A DNA stretch of 8,385 nucleotides from Gemmatimonadaceae bacterium (GCA_025451425.1 JANWKK010000111.1:1-8385); one strand, 5' to 3'. Counted from the stretch's first letter, positions 1 to 7,229 are shown. Program-made: numbers and translations. Notes: generated by a model from the letters alone, not told the origin.

Positions 1-67
1 AGAAATCGAGCACCTTCTCGGTTTGGGTGCGGGCGCCGCGCGACCTGTGTACTCGTCTCGAGGTGGT

Positions 68-96
68 GGTTTTAATAATAAACAACGGCGCGCCGT
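68..96 (-). terminator. weak candidate terminator after the carboxypeptidase gene
   Basis: Read on the minus strand, a perfect 12-bp palindrome (ACGGCGCGCCGT, 85-96) is followed at once by a T/A-rich run (TGTTTATTATTAAAA). It lies about 85 nt past the carboxypeptidase stop, which is the expected side for a terminator. The weakness is that the palindrome has no natural loop: folding leaves only about four paired bases around CGCG. The T-run is also interrupted by A and G. It could equally be an AT-rich promoter element (TATTAT) for a gene off the left edge. Confidence 0.25.
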
Positions 97-114
97 CGGC
101 CCGCCCGATTCAGA

Positions 115-170
115 ATTCGTCCGTTCGTCTAGATCCGTCTTTCTAGAGCCGCCCTTCTAGAACCGCCCTT
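115..170. repeat. 14-bp imperfect tandem repeat with CTAGA core
   Basis: CTAGA starts at 129, 143 and 157, exactly 14 bp apart. The units are CTAGATCCGTCTTT, CTAGAGCCGCCCTT and CTAGAACCGCCCTT. The last two differ at one position. A degenerate unit before them (115-128) keeps only the TCCGT core in phase. The array ends 10 bp short of the carboxypeptidase stop codon, so it lies in that gene's 3' untranslated region. No function can be read from it. Slippage-prone simple DNA or a small binding-site array are both possible. Confidence 0.7.
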
Positions 171-180
171 TCGAGCAGTT

Positions 181-3100
181 CTACTTGGAATCCAGCTTTC
201 GTCCCGCATTCAGGTTATCAAAGTTCATAACCGTATTGAACACGAGGAAATACGACCCTATGGTCTCGCCCCGATAGATCGGGTTGTTCGCAAACAGGAC
301 CACGTGCCCCTTCTCGAGCGGCGCGTCGATGACCGCCGGGCGTTGCGCGATGTCGTTGCCACCGTCGAGGAGACCCGAGACGAGCAGGTCGCGCTGATCC
401 GCGAATCGGACCGCCACACGCGGGCGCTGATCGGGCGGGATTACGCCAACCGGGTTGCGCAACATCTCATCGGTCACCGGTGCCGCTTGCCACGGCTGAA
501 CCGGCGTTTGGCGCGGAGCGTCGAAGCGCTCGTCGACCGGGCGCCCCTGAACGACATCGGGATCATCAGCCGTACCGCGACCCGTTGCGCGCGCTTCGGC
601 GTTCGCGCCACCGAAGCGACCACCGCCGCGTCCGCCACGTACGCTGCTGACGCCAAAACTCTGCCCGCTCGCGCTGTACAGCGCGAGACTGTCCTTCACG
701 CCGTAGACAATGGGACTCGCGTCGTCGACGATACGCGAACGAAGCAGCGTGCCGACGACCTCGCCCCGCCGCGGCTGATTGACGCTCACACCGTTCGCGA
801 GACCGAATTGCACCGCAAAGTCAGCCGTGTTCTCGACGCTAACGAACACGCCGCCGCGCCTCACGAAGCTCTCGAGATTTGCGAGACCCTGCCAGCCGAG
901 TCCGGGACGGAGGTCTTCGGTCTGCGCCAACGTCCCGATGTTCGGCGTCTCCGGCGTGTTCTTCCACGGGAGCGGATTCCGCCACTGCGGGAGCCCCTGG
1001 ATGATAGCGTTTGCGTTCCCGCCCGCGGGCGGGAACAGGATCACATCGTACTTGGTGTTCAGCGTCGTGTTCTTGGCGACATCCTGCGTCGAGATGTACT
1101 CGTACGGGATCTGGAGGAAGTCGAGCGCCTGACGCCACCATCCTTCAGTCTGCGTGTTCTGCCAGGTGTGGAGGAGCGCAATGCGCGCGGCGCGCAGGGG
1201 GTGCAGCTTGACGTTAGGGACCGACGACGTGGCGTACGCCTGAAGACCGAGAGCTTTCGTTAGGCGGTCGAGGTCTCCCTGCGACACGTTGCGAATAACG
1301 AAGGAGCCGCGATTGAAGTGCTTCCCGTCGGCGTCGAACGCATTCTCGGCAGCCTGGAAATCCGCAGTCGCGAGCTTGTAGCGCAAAGTGGCGAGCGCGT
1401 TGTCGCCGTTGTGATTGACGAGGAACACATTGCCGGAGCCGGCGACGCCGCCGGGTGCCTTGATCTCGCCCGTCACACGCTCCATCGGCACGTCGAGAAC
1501 TTTCGTATCGGTGGCGCGAAGCGCATGTACAGCGAAGCCCTCGGGGAATGTCCAGCCCGTGTCGTCGTACGGATTCTTCTGCGGATCGTTCGGACTCCAG
1601 TACTGGTAGTCGAGGAGCGCGTCGGCGATGCGCGAGTACGGCTGGTCCATCCGGATTATGTAACTGCCAGCCGGGAATTGTTTCGTCTCAGTTGTCTCGG
1701 AGGGACGCTGCGCCGTGCTGTCTCCCGTGCCCCGCCCCCCGCGCCCCGCGGCCGGTCGCCTAACGGTCACCGTCACCGAAAAAGATTGTGTTGCGCGCGA
1801 GATCTCAACTGCTTGCTTCTGTAACACGCGGAGCAGATCCGCCTGGGCGCCGCGACGCGGGTCATCAGCTGGCAAAACGTACGCGGCGGGTCCCTCCGTC
1901 TTTGGTTTCAAAACCGAGCGTTTGCTCTTCTCGTAGAAATTCTCCAAGAAGAGCCGGCGATTGTTGGCGATGTAACTCAGCGAGACGAGAATGCCCGTCT
2001 GCTCGTAGTTGTTGTTGTTGCGGAGCGACCACTTCACGTGCGCGAGGGGGGGATTCTGGCGATACCACGTCCGCTCGGTCTCGCTCGGGCTCAGCGTGCG
2101 ATCGAGCGTCTCCGCGGTGCCGCCGTTGCCGAAGGTCTCATACAGTCGGCTGATGCCGTTGTGCGTCGCGGCGATGAACATCAGATAGCCCGGGGACCAC
2201 GTGTCGAACTGCCCGTGCGCGAAGACACCCGGCATCCCGAAACGCGTCATCTCCTGGACGTTGTTCCAACCGATCATCTGCCATTCGTTCGTGAGCAGCG
2301 GATCGAGCCATGCGTTGAACGGCCCGTCACCGATGGTGTTGTCATACATAAAGGGAACCGACTCGTGCAGGTCGTGCAGCACCTGCGCTTTCCAGTCCAC
2401 GAACGTGTTGAGCACGTTCTGCGTCAGATTGAGCGTCATCCCCATCGCGTCGCGATTGTTGTCGTGACGCACGTAGTGTCCCCAGTACACGAGATCCGGA
2501 TAGGTCTCGCACGGATGCTTCATGTGCCAGTTGAAGACGTCGACCATGCGGTCGCGTCCATCCACCTCGACGATCGGCGTGATGAGCGTGATGAGATGGT
2601 CGCGAATGTTCTTGATATAGGGACTCTCATCGACCGCCAACCGATAGGCGAGCTCCATGAGTGCGGTCGGTGCGCCAGACTCGGTCGAGTGGATCGTGCC
2701 GGTGATGTAGTACACCGGCGCGGCGTCGGCCGCGATGCGGCGCGCTTCGTCGTCGTTCATGGCGATCGTGCGCGGGTCGGCGAGCTTGGCGAGCTTGGCC
2801 TTGTTCTCGTCGAGCTTCGCCATCAGCTCTTCCGACGCGACGGCGACGGCGACCATCTCGCGTCCTTCCTCGGTCCTTCCGATTGAGTAAACTCTCACCC
2901 TTGGCGACGACTTGGCGAGGAGGCGCATGTACGCGTAGACCTCCTTCGAGTCGGGAAGCTTGGTCGGCGCGCCAGCGATGTCGCCAAGGATGGCTTTGGG
3001 CGTCGGGACGGTTTTCGAGGCCGGCAGATAGTCTACGAGCGGCGAGAGGAAGAAGGGCTCGGTGGTGTACTCGTGGATCTTGCGCGTGTACTCCTCGTCG

Positions 3101-3243
3101 ATCGCTTGGCTGGGGTCGCGCCCGGGGCGGGCCGCCGAAAGATCAGCCGGGCTGGAGCCTTGCTGGGTGGTCGCATTCTGCGCCATGAGCGGAGCGGCGC
3201 CAGCGAGGAACACGAGAAGGAGCGTGCGCGAAATGCGAGTCAT
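181..3243 (-). CDS. secreted M14-family zinc carboxypeptidase with C-terminal GATase-like domain
   Basis: This is a predicted exported metallopeptidase of 1020 residues. An N-terminal signal peptide (about 1-21, hydrophobic LLLVFLAGAAPLMA, cut near AQ) directs it out of the cytoplasm. The M14 domain spans about 95-430. The zinc motif HxxE is H185-S-T-E188 (TGTIHSTESG), and the third ligand is most likely H293 in HDLHES (H290 is the alternative). VDGRDR near 228 matches the M14 NPDG region, and E369 in RLYETFGN is a good candidate for the catalytic glutamate. Residues about 685-1015 resemble the class I glutamine-amidotransferase-like domain often fused to such peptidases (ARIALLHTWQN, YDVILFPPAGG, FVRRGGVFVSVEN); I see no obvious catalytic triad. 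Gly/Arg-rich inserts lie at about 495-507 and 869-890. The start is supported by GAGG six bases before ATG. I see no convincing sigma-70 promoter in the 117 nt between start and upstream hairpin. The precise substrate is unknown; D-amino-acid or peptidoglycan peptides are possible. Confidence 0.9.
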   Translation of the reverse strand: MTRISRTLLLVFLAGAAPLMAQNATTQQGSSPADLSAARPGRDPSQAIDEEYTRKIHEYTTEPFFLSPLVDYLPASKTVPTPKAILGDIAGAPTKLPDSKEVYAYMRLLAKSSPRVRVYSIGRTEEGREMVAVAVASEELMAKLDENKAKLAKLADPRTIAMNDDEARRIAADAAPVYYITGTIHSTESGAPTALMELAYRLAVDESPYIKNIRDHLITLITPIVEVDGRDRMVDVFNWHMKHPCETYPDLVYWGHYVRHDNNRDAMGMTLNLTQNVLNTFVDWKAQVLHDLHESVPFMYDNTIGDGPFNAWLDPLLTNEWQMIGWNNVQEMTRFGMPGVFAHGQFDTWSPGYLMFIAATHNGISRLYETFGNGGTAETLDRTLSPSETERTWYRQNPPLAHVKWSLRNNNNYEQTGILVSLSYIANNRRLFLENFYEKSKRSVLKPKTEGPAAYVLPADDPRRGAQADLLRVLQKQAVEISRATQSFSVTVTVRRPAAGRGGRGTGDSTAQRPSETTETKQFPAGSYIIRMDQPYSRIADALLDYQYWSPNDPQKNPYDDTGWTFPEGFAVHALRATDTKVLDVPMERVTGEIKAPGGVAGSGNVFLVNHNGDNALATLRYKLATADFQAAENAFDADGKHFNRGSFVIRNVSQGDLDRLTKALGLQAYATSSVPNVKLHPLRAARIALLHTWQNTQTEGWWRQALDFLQIPYEYISTQDVAKNTTLNTKYDVILFPPAGGNANAIIQGLPQWRNPLPWKNTPETPNIGTLAQTEDLRPGLGWQGLANLESFVRRGGVFVSVENTADFAVQFGLANGVSVNQPRRGEVVGTLLRSRIVDDASPIVYGVKDSLALYSASGQSFGVSSVRGGRGGGRFGGANAEARATGRGTADDPDVVQGRPVDERFDAPRQTPVQPWQAAPVTDEMLRNPVGVIPPDQRPRVAVRFADQRDLLVSGLLDGGNDIAQRPAVIDAPLEKGHVVLFANNPIYRGETIGSYFLVFNTVMNFDNLNAGRKLDSK

Positions 3244-3360
3244 TACAGACCTCGATGAGGGGAAGGAACGCCACTAGGGAGTGTGCCGAACACGGATGGC
3301 GCCTTACAAGGAAGTGCCCGGCTCTAGCGCCGTCTAGGGGTTAGATCTCCGCGATTTTGA

Positions 3361-3450
3361 ACCGCAGAGGACGCGGAGGACGCAGAGTAAACCCCAAGCC
3401 GTGCAATCACTGTTTGGGGTTTCCTCCGCGTCCTCCGCGTCCTCTGCGGT
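3361..3450. repeat. 37-bp inverted repeat (long intergenic hairpin)
   Basis: The left arm 3361-3397 and right arm 3414-3450 are reverse complements at 35 of 37 positions, with a 16-nt loop between them. The outer arm begins ACCGCAGAGGACGCGGAGGA and the inner arm ends in ACCCCAA. The arms contain a 9-bp internal repeat (GAGGACGCG, GAGGACGCA). The element starts 10 nt after the propeller gene's stop, so its transcript would carry a very stable hairpin at the mRNA's 3' end. The base after the stem is TTCAAAATC, not a T-tract, so this is not a textbook intrinsic terminator. I see no target-site duplication in the flanks. The CAGAGGACGC-type sequence has the look of a dispersed intergenic repeat family seen in several environmental phyla; that comparison is from memory. 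Confidence 0.88.
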
Positions 3451-3460
3451 ACAAACAGTA

Positions 3461-6400
3461 TTAGCGGGCTGGACCCGCGATCTCGGTCAACGCACTGACC
3501 TTCCCCGACATCGCCTTATTGAACGCCGGCACTTCCTCCGTCATCACCTTCGTGTACTCCGCCTTCGCCGCCGTGAGGTCCGACTCGATCTGCGCGAGCA
3601 CCTCGAGTGACGTATCCGTCGGCCGCGAGTCGGCGCCGCCCGCAACGTCACCAGCGCCCGTACCGACCTCACCCGCGAGCCAAACAAGGTTCAGATACAC
3701 CTTATACGCCTCCACATAATACTTGTCATCGCTGTTCAGATCGGACTTCGTCACGAGCCTGAGCTCCACGTCGAGCAGCTTGACGTCGAGGGCCGTGAGC
3801 GCTGACGACACGTCGGCCGACGCCGTCCCAGCCTTCCGCTGATCCTCGATCTGCTTCCGCACGATTTCGAGTTTGTTGATCATCTCGGCGGCGGCATTCA
3901 TGTCATCGCGAATACGAATCTGCGTTTGTGTCGACGCGAGCAGATCGGCGTCGCTCGCCAGGATCTGTGGGTCCTTGAGGATCTCCAGCGGCTGGGACGC
4001 CGTGGTGTCTTTCCCGACGATCACTCGCGCGGCGTAATGCCCCGGCATTGCCACCGGGCCGGTGCTCTGCGGACCCTGAATTCCCCAGTGCGTGATCGGC
4101 CTAACGACCTTGCCCTTGAAGCGCGGTTCCTCCCAGATGTGTGGATTGGCATCGGGCGTCGTGCGGAGGTCGACGCGTTTCGGCGCGTCGTAGCGCAGGT
4201 CCCACGCGACGCGATTCAGCCCCAGCCGCGCCGGCTGCTGGATCGTGCGAATCACCGCGCCCGTCGAATCGAGCACCTGAACCTTTGCCGGTACTCGGTC
4301 GGCGGCGGCGAGCGAGAAGGTGATGTCGGCGTGGCCGCTGCGCGCTTGACGATAACCGGCGTGCGGCGCGAAGAGGCGCGCGCCAGCCGCGGCGAGCTGC
4401 GCGCCCGGTCCCTCCTCGAGGGGCGCAATGTCTTTGAGGATGTAAATCCCGCGCCCATAGGTCGACACGACCACGTCGTGCCACTTCTTCGGGACGACAA
4501 TCCACGTCACCGGCGCCGCCGGTAAGCCCTCCTTGAACTGCGTCCAGCGCGCGCCGTCGTCGAGCGAGTAAAAGAATGCGTGTCCCGTGCCCGCGAACAG
4601 CATCCCCTTCCTGTTCGGGTTCTCGGCGACCGACATCACATAGGAGAGCGGGTGATCGTTAGGTAACCCGTCACTCAGGCGGGTCCAGCTCTGTCCGAAA
4701 TCAGTCGTCTTGTACAGATATGGCCGCCGGTCGTCCATCATGTGGAAGTCGACTGCCACGTACGCTGTGCCCGGCTCGAAGTGCGACGGCTCGATCTTGC
4801 GAATCGTCCCCCATGCCGACATGCCGCTCACGTTCTTGCTGACGTTCGTCCACGTCGCGCCGGCATCCTTCGTCACCCAGATCTGGCCGTCGTTCGTGCC
4901 CGCCCAGATCAAGCCGCGCTGAATTTCCGACGGCGCAATCGCGAACACGACCTCGCCGTAAAACTGGCCCAAATTATCGCCGACGATCCCCCCCGATGAC
5001 ACGATCCGCGACGAGTCGCGCGTCGAAAGATCAGGACTGATCACGCGCCAACTCTGCCCCGCGTTCGACGTCGCGAAGATCACCTGGCAGCCGTAGTACA
5101 CCGTGTTGTGATCGAACGGATCGATCGCCAGCGGCGGTGTCCAGTGGCAGCGAGACTTCAGTACGTTAGGCGGTGAATCGAGGGTGTGGAACCACGGACT
5201 CACCGATCGTGCCTCTTTCGTCTTCGCGCTCCAGCGCGTGACTGTGTTTCCATAGCAGGATGCCCAAACGATGTCGGCGTCGGTGGGATCGGGGAGCGTG
5301 AAGCCAGACTCGCAGCCACCCAGTCCGTGGTCCCATGTGGAGAATCCGCCGCCACGGCCGCCACCCTGGTCTTCGAACGCGTTCGAGTCGGCGGCAACGA
5401 CGCTATCGCGGCGCGTCCGGCCGCTGTCCGCGTTAGGCGGCCGACGCCTCGCCATCGAGTCCGACAAGAGCGCACCCCGCCCGCCGCGTCCCGCGTTCCC
5501 GGCTGCGCCTCGGCCACCGGCCGGTGCTTCGGGAGCTGTGCTCGGGCCCCGCATCGTGCTGTTGTCCTGGCGATTGCTGTAGATCCAGTACGGAATCTGG
5601 TTGTCGACCGCGACGTGATACATCTGCCCGTTAGGCAGCGACACGTTCGAGAAACTCTTGCCATGATTGAACGTGATTCGCGTGTCGGCGTCGTTGGTCA
5701 GGGCAAAATGATCCGCATTCTTCGGATCGTACCAGATGTCGTGGTTGTCGCCGCCCCACGGCACGGTCTGGAACGTCACGCCGCCATCCGTCGAGCGGAA
5801 AAAGCTGCTGTTCGCGATGAGAACCTCGTTCGCGTTGCTCGGCGACACGGCGAGGCGGATGTAGTAGCCCGCGCGGCCGATGAGCGCGCGCGTCCAGTTG
5901 ATCGCGCGCCAGCTCGCGCCGCCATCGTCCGACCGCCACACCGAGCCCTGATCGGCCGTCTGAATCAGGGCGTACACGCGACGCGAATCGCTCGGCGCAA
6001 CGGCGACGTCGATCTTACCCACCGGCGACTTCGGCAGCGCAGGACTGACCACCTTGCTCCAGCTGCTGCCGCCATCGTGCGAAACGTAGAGCCCGCTCGA
6101 CGGTCCCCCGCTGAACATCGCCCACGTGTGCATCTCGACCTGCCACATGCCGGCAAAGAGCACCGACGGATGCTTCTCGTCGATCGTAAGCCCGGAGCAC
6201 CCCGTATTCGGATCGACGAAGAGCACGCGTTGCCAGCTCTTGCCGCCATCCGTCGTTCGAAAGACGCCCCGCTCCTGCTGCGGACCGGTCACGCGCCCGA
6301 GGGCGCAGACAAATACGATATTCGGGTTCGTGGGGTGAACGATTATTCGACCGATGCGCCCGGTCTCGCGTAGGCCGACGTTCTTCCACGTTGCGCCCGA

Positions 6401-6793
6401 GTCGGTCGACAGGTAGACGCCGTCGCCCTTGACGTCGGCGTCACGAATGGCCCAAGCTTCACCCGTGCCGGCCCACACCATATTGGGGCTCGACGGCGAC
6501 ACCGCGAGCGCGCCGATCGCTTGCACCGCCATTGAATCGAAGACGGGGCGGAACGTCGCGCCGCTATCGCTCGATTTCCAAACGCCGCCGGATGCGGAGC
6601 CGAGGTACCAGACACGCGGATCGCCTGGCACGCCAGTGACGGCGGCGAAGCGTCCGCCGCCCGATGGGCCCATTAGCTGAAAGCGAAATGGATCTTCGGG
6701 TCGCTGCGGTCGACGACCGGGCTGCTGCGCGACGGCGAGGCTCGAATAAAGAAGGACCGCGACAACGACGAGTGATTTCGTGCTGATCGACAT
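3461..6793 (-). CDS. secreted sortilin/VPS10-like BNR (Asp-box) beta-propeller protein
   Basis: This is a 1110-residue exported protein of the VPS10/sortilin-like or 'WD40/YVTN/BNR repeat' type. A signal peptide (about 1-22, TKSLVVVAVLLYSSLAVAQ) is followed by a propeller region to about 790. About ten Asp-boxes (SxDxGxTW) are visible, with the Asp at 76, 131, 182, 240, 290, 336, 643, 698 and 745, plus a degenerate one with Asn at 577. Residues about 410-486 form a low-complexity Gly/Arg/Ser-rich insert. After the propeller comes an Ig/FlgD-like strand pattern (VQVLDSTGAVIRTI, LNRVAWDLRY, about 830-870). A helical, charged tail (about 945-1105) may be coiled. Family members are annotated as glycosidase-like but rarely have proven activity; binding or processing of extracellular polymers is inference. 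I chose the third ATG because AGGGAG sits seven bases before it and the signal peptide then has normal length; the ATG at 6823 adds ten residues. Confidence 0.88.
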   Translation of the reverse strand: MSISTKSLVVVAVLLYSSLAVAQQPGRRPQRPEDPFRFQLMGPSGGGRFAAVTGVPGDPRVWYLGSASGGVWKSSDSGATFRPVFDSMAVQAIGALAVSPSSPNMVWAGTGEAWAIRDADVKGDGVYLSTDSGATWKNVGLRETGRIGRIIVHPTNPNIVFVCALGRVTGPQQERGVFRTTDGGKSWQRVLFVDPNTGCSGLTIDEKHPSVLFAGMWQVEMHTWAMFSGGPSSGLYVSHDGGSSWSKVVSPALPKSPVGKIDVAVAPSDSRRVYALIQTADQGSVWRSDDGGASWRAINWTRALIGRAGYYIRLAVSPSNANEVLIANSSFFRSTDGGVTFQTVPWGGDNHDIWYDPKNADHFALTNDADTRITFNHGKSFSNVSLPNGQMYHVAVDNQIPYWIYSNRQDNSTMRGPSTAPEAPAGGRGAAGNAGRGGRGALLSDSMARRRPPNADSGRTRRDSVVAADSNAFEDQGGGRGGGFSTWDHGLGGCESGFTLPDPTDADIVWASCYGNTVTRWSAKTKEARSVSPWFHTLDSPPNVLKSRCHWTPPLAIDPFDHNTVYYGCQVIFATSNAGQSWRVISPDLSTRDSSRIVSSGGIVGDNLGQFYGEVVFAIAPSEIQRGLIWAGTNDGQIWVTKDAGATWTNVSKNVSGMSAWGTIRKIEPSHFEPGTAYVAVDFHMMDDRRPYLYKTTDFGQSWTRLSDGLPNDHPLSYVMSVAENPNRKGMLFAGTGHAFFYSLDDGARWTQFKEGLPAAPVTWIVVPKKWHDVVVSTYGRGIYILKDIAPLEEGPGAQLAAAGARLFAPHAGYRQARSGHADITFSLAAADRVPAKVQVLDSTGAVIRTIQQPARLGLNRVAWDLRYDAPKRVDLRTTPDANPHIWEEPRFKGKVVRPITHWGIQGPQSTGPVAMPGHYAARVIVGKDTTASQPLEILKDPQILASDADLLASTQTQIRIRDDMNAAAEMINKLEIVRKQIEDQRKAGTASADVSSALTALDVKLLDVELRLVTKSDLNSDDKYYVEAYKVYLNLVWLAGEVGTGAGDVAGGADSRPTDTSLEVLAQIESDLTAAKAEYTKVMTEEVPAFNKAMSGKVSALTEIAGPAR

Positions 6794-6800
6794 GATCATG

Positions 6801-6806
6801 CTCCCT
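6801..6806 (-). promoter_or_regulatory. ribosome binding site AGGGAG deciding the propeller start
   Basis: On the minus strand AGGGAG lies seven bases before the ATG at 6793. The alternative ATG at 6799 has only one base of spacing from it. The ATG at 6823 has no purine-rich site at suitable distance. This favours the 6793 start. Confidence 0.6.
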
Positions 6807-6826
6807 GGTGCGCGCTCGAGCATTCA

Positions 6827-6854
6827 ACGATACGAGCGGCACGAGGGACGGCAA
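6827..6854 (-). promoter_or_regulatory. candidate sigma-70-type promoter for the propeller gene
   Basis: On the minus strand TTGCCG (6849-6854) and TATCGT (6827-6832) are separated by 16 bp. Each matches four of six positions of the standard -35 and -10 hexamers. Transcription would begin near 6820, giving a leader of roughly 28 nt before the ATG at 6793. This also argues against the ATG at 6823. The match is modest and promoter consensus in this phylum is poorly known to me. Confidence 0.35.
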
Positions 6855-6858
6855 GGTC

Positions 6859-6900
6859 ATGACTCTGTCATCCCGAGGAGCGAAGCTACGAGGGATGAGA
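6859..6900. repeat. short palindromic dispersed-type repeat (TCATCCCGAGGAGCGAAG...)
   Basis: The 7-bp arms TCATCCC (6868-6874) and GGGATGA (6892-6898) are perfect complements around a 17-nt centre containing GAGGAGCGAAGCTACGA. The stem extends outward with a small bulge (CTC/GAG). An overlapping small hairpin, ATGAC-TCT-GTCAT, occupies 6859-6871. The sequence strongly resembles the intergenic 'GTCATCCCGAGnGnAGCGAGGGAT' repeats I recall from many environmental bacterial genomes; that family resemblance is memory, while the palindrome is seen directly. It lies between the 81-residue gene's stop and the promoter of the propeller gene, where it could act as a 3'-end hairpin. Confidence 0.6.
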
Positions 6901-6907
6901 GGCTCGC

Positions 6908-7153
6908 TCAGATGCCCCAACTAAGGTCGTTCAGCTCTGAGTCGGTCAGCGAGCTCCAGTCCTTGGGATAGGCGCGGACTCGTCGAAAACCCGCCTCGGA
7001 CTCGAAGATCAGGGATGGCGCTGTGTCGGCGAAGACGACCTCGCGCACTCGCCATAGCCGACCGTCCTCATCGACTACGGTTCGCCATGCGCGATCTGAT
7101 CGTTCGCGGACGCGCGCTTCTCGTACTGTCGAGTCGATAGGCTTGGACGACAT
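6908..7153 (-). CDS. small conserved-looking protein of unknown function (81 aa)
   Basis: An 81-residue protein with no signal peptide or membrane segment, so probably cytoplasmic. The N-terminus is charged and Arg-rich (REARVRERSDRAWR). A likely beta-strand core follows (RTVVDEDGRLWRVREVVFA, then SLIFESEAGFRRVRAY, about 24-62), then an amphipathic end, PKDWSSLTDSELNDLSWGI. The pattern 'R-R-V-x-x-x-P-x-D-W-x-x-L-x-D-x-E-L' reminds me of small hypothetical proteins common in Gemmatimonadota, which is why I consider it real. The start at 7153 is the only in-frame ATG in the 76-nt gap after the oxidase stop, but its ribosome binding site is weak (CCGGGATGTG). It may be co-transcribed with the oxidase. 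A function cannot be assigned. Confidence 0.7.
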   Translation of the reverse strand: MSSKPIDSTVREARVRERSDRAWRTVVDEDGRLWRVREVVFADTAPSLIFESEAGFRRVRAYPKDWSSLTDSELNDLSWGI

Positions 7154-7229
7154 GTCACATCCCGGTATCGGAAGGTCGATGCCAGATTCGTCCGTGCGGA
7201 TCGATTCGCCGGTCGAGAACGCTCTCGCG

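Larger units (their letters stand above)
1..180. other. left-edge intergenic region with no identifiable gene
   Basis: This is the stretch downstream of the carboxypeptidase stop. Two plus-strand frames stay open from the edge to stops near 146 and 160, but their short translations resemble no family I know and have no distinctive composition. On the minus strand a GTG near the edge could begin the next gene, but its purine-rich stretch (GAGAAG) abuts the GTG and leaves no normal spacing. The region does hold a palindrome next to an AT-rich run (68-96) and a 14-bp tandem repeat (115-170), listed separately. Confidence 0.5.

Noticed and set aside
304..1263. Long plus-strand open frame (319 codons) opposite the peptidase gene
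   Set aside because: It is Arg-rich, matches no family, and mirrors the codon structure of the minus-strand gene, which has clear motifs. It is a typical high-GC antisense shadow.
2038..2886. Plus-strand open frame of 282 codons opposite the zinc-binding region of the peptidase
   Set aside because: The opposite strand carries HSTE and other conserved M14 residues here. The plus-strand product is His/Arg/Val-rich without a recognisable domain.
3281..3309. TTGTAA with a CACACT-like -10 as promoter of the peptidase gene
   Set aside because: The -10 match is only three of six positions, too weak to support a call.
3361..3450. Hairpin as a classical intrinsic terminator or CRISPR repeat pair
   Set aside because: No T-tract follows the stem on either strand, and there are only two inverted arms, not direct repeats with spacers.
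5186..6373. Plus-strand open frame of 395 codons opposite the propeller gene
   Set aside because: The minus strand shows regular Asp-boxes across the same span. The antisense product is an Arg/Ala-rich shadow with no ribosome site of note.
6821..6823. ATG at 6823 as start of the propeller gene
   Set aside because: It lacks a ribosome binding site, would sit at the predicted transcription start, and adds a charged ten-residue extension before the signal peptide.
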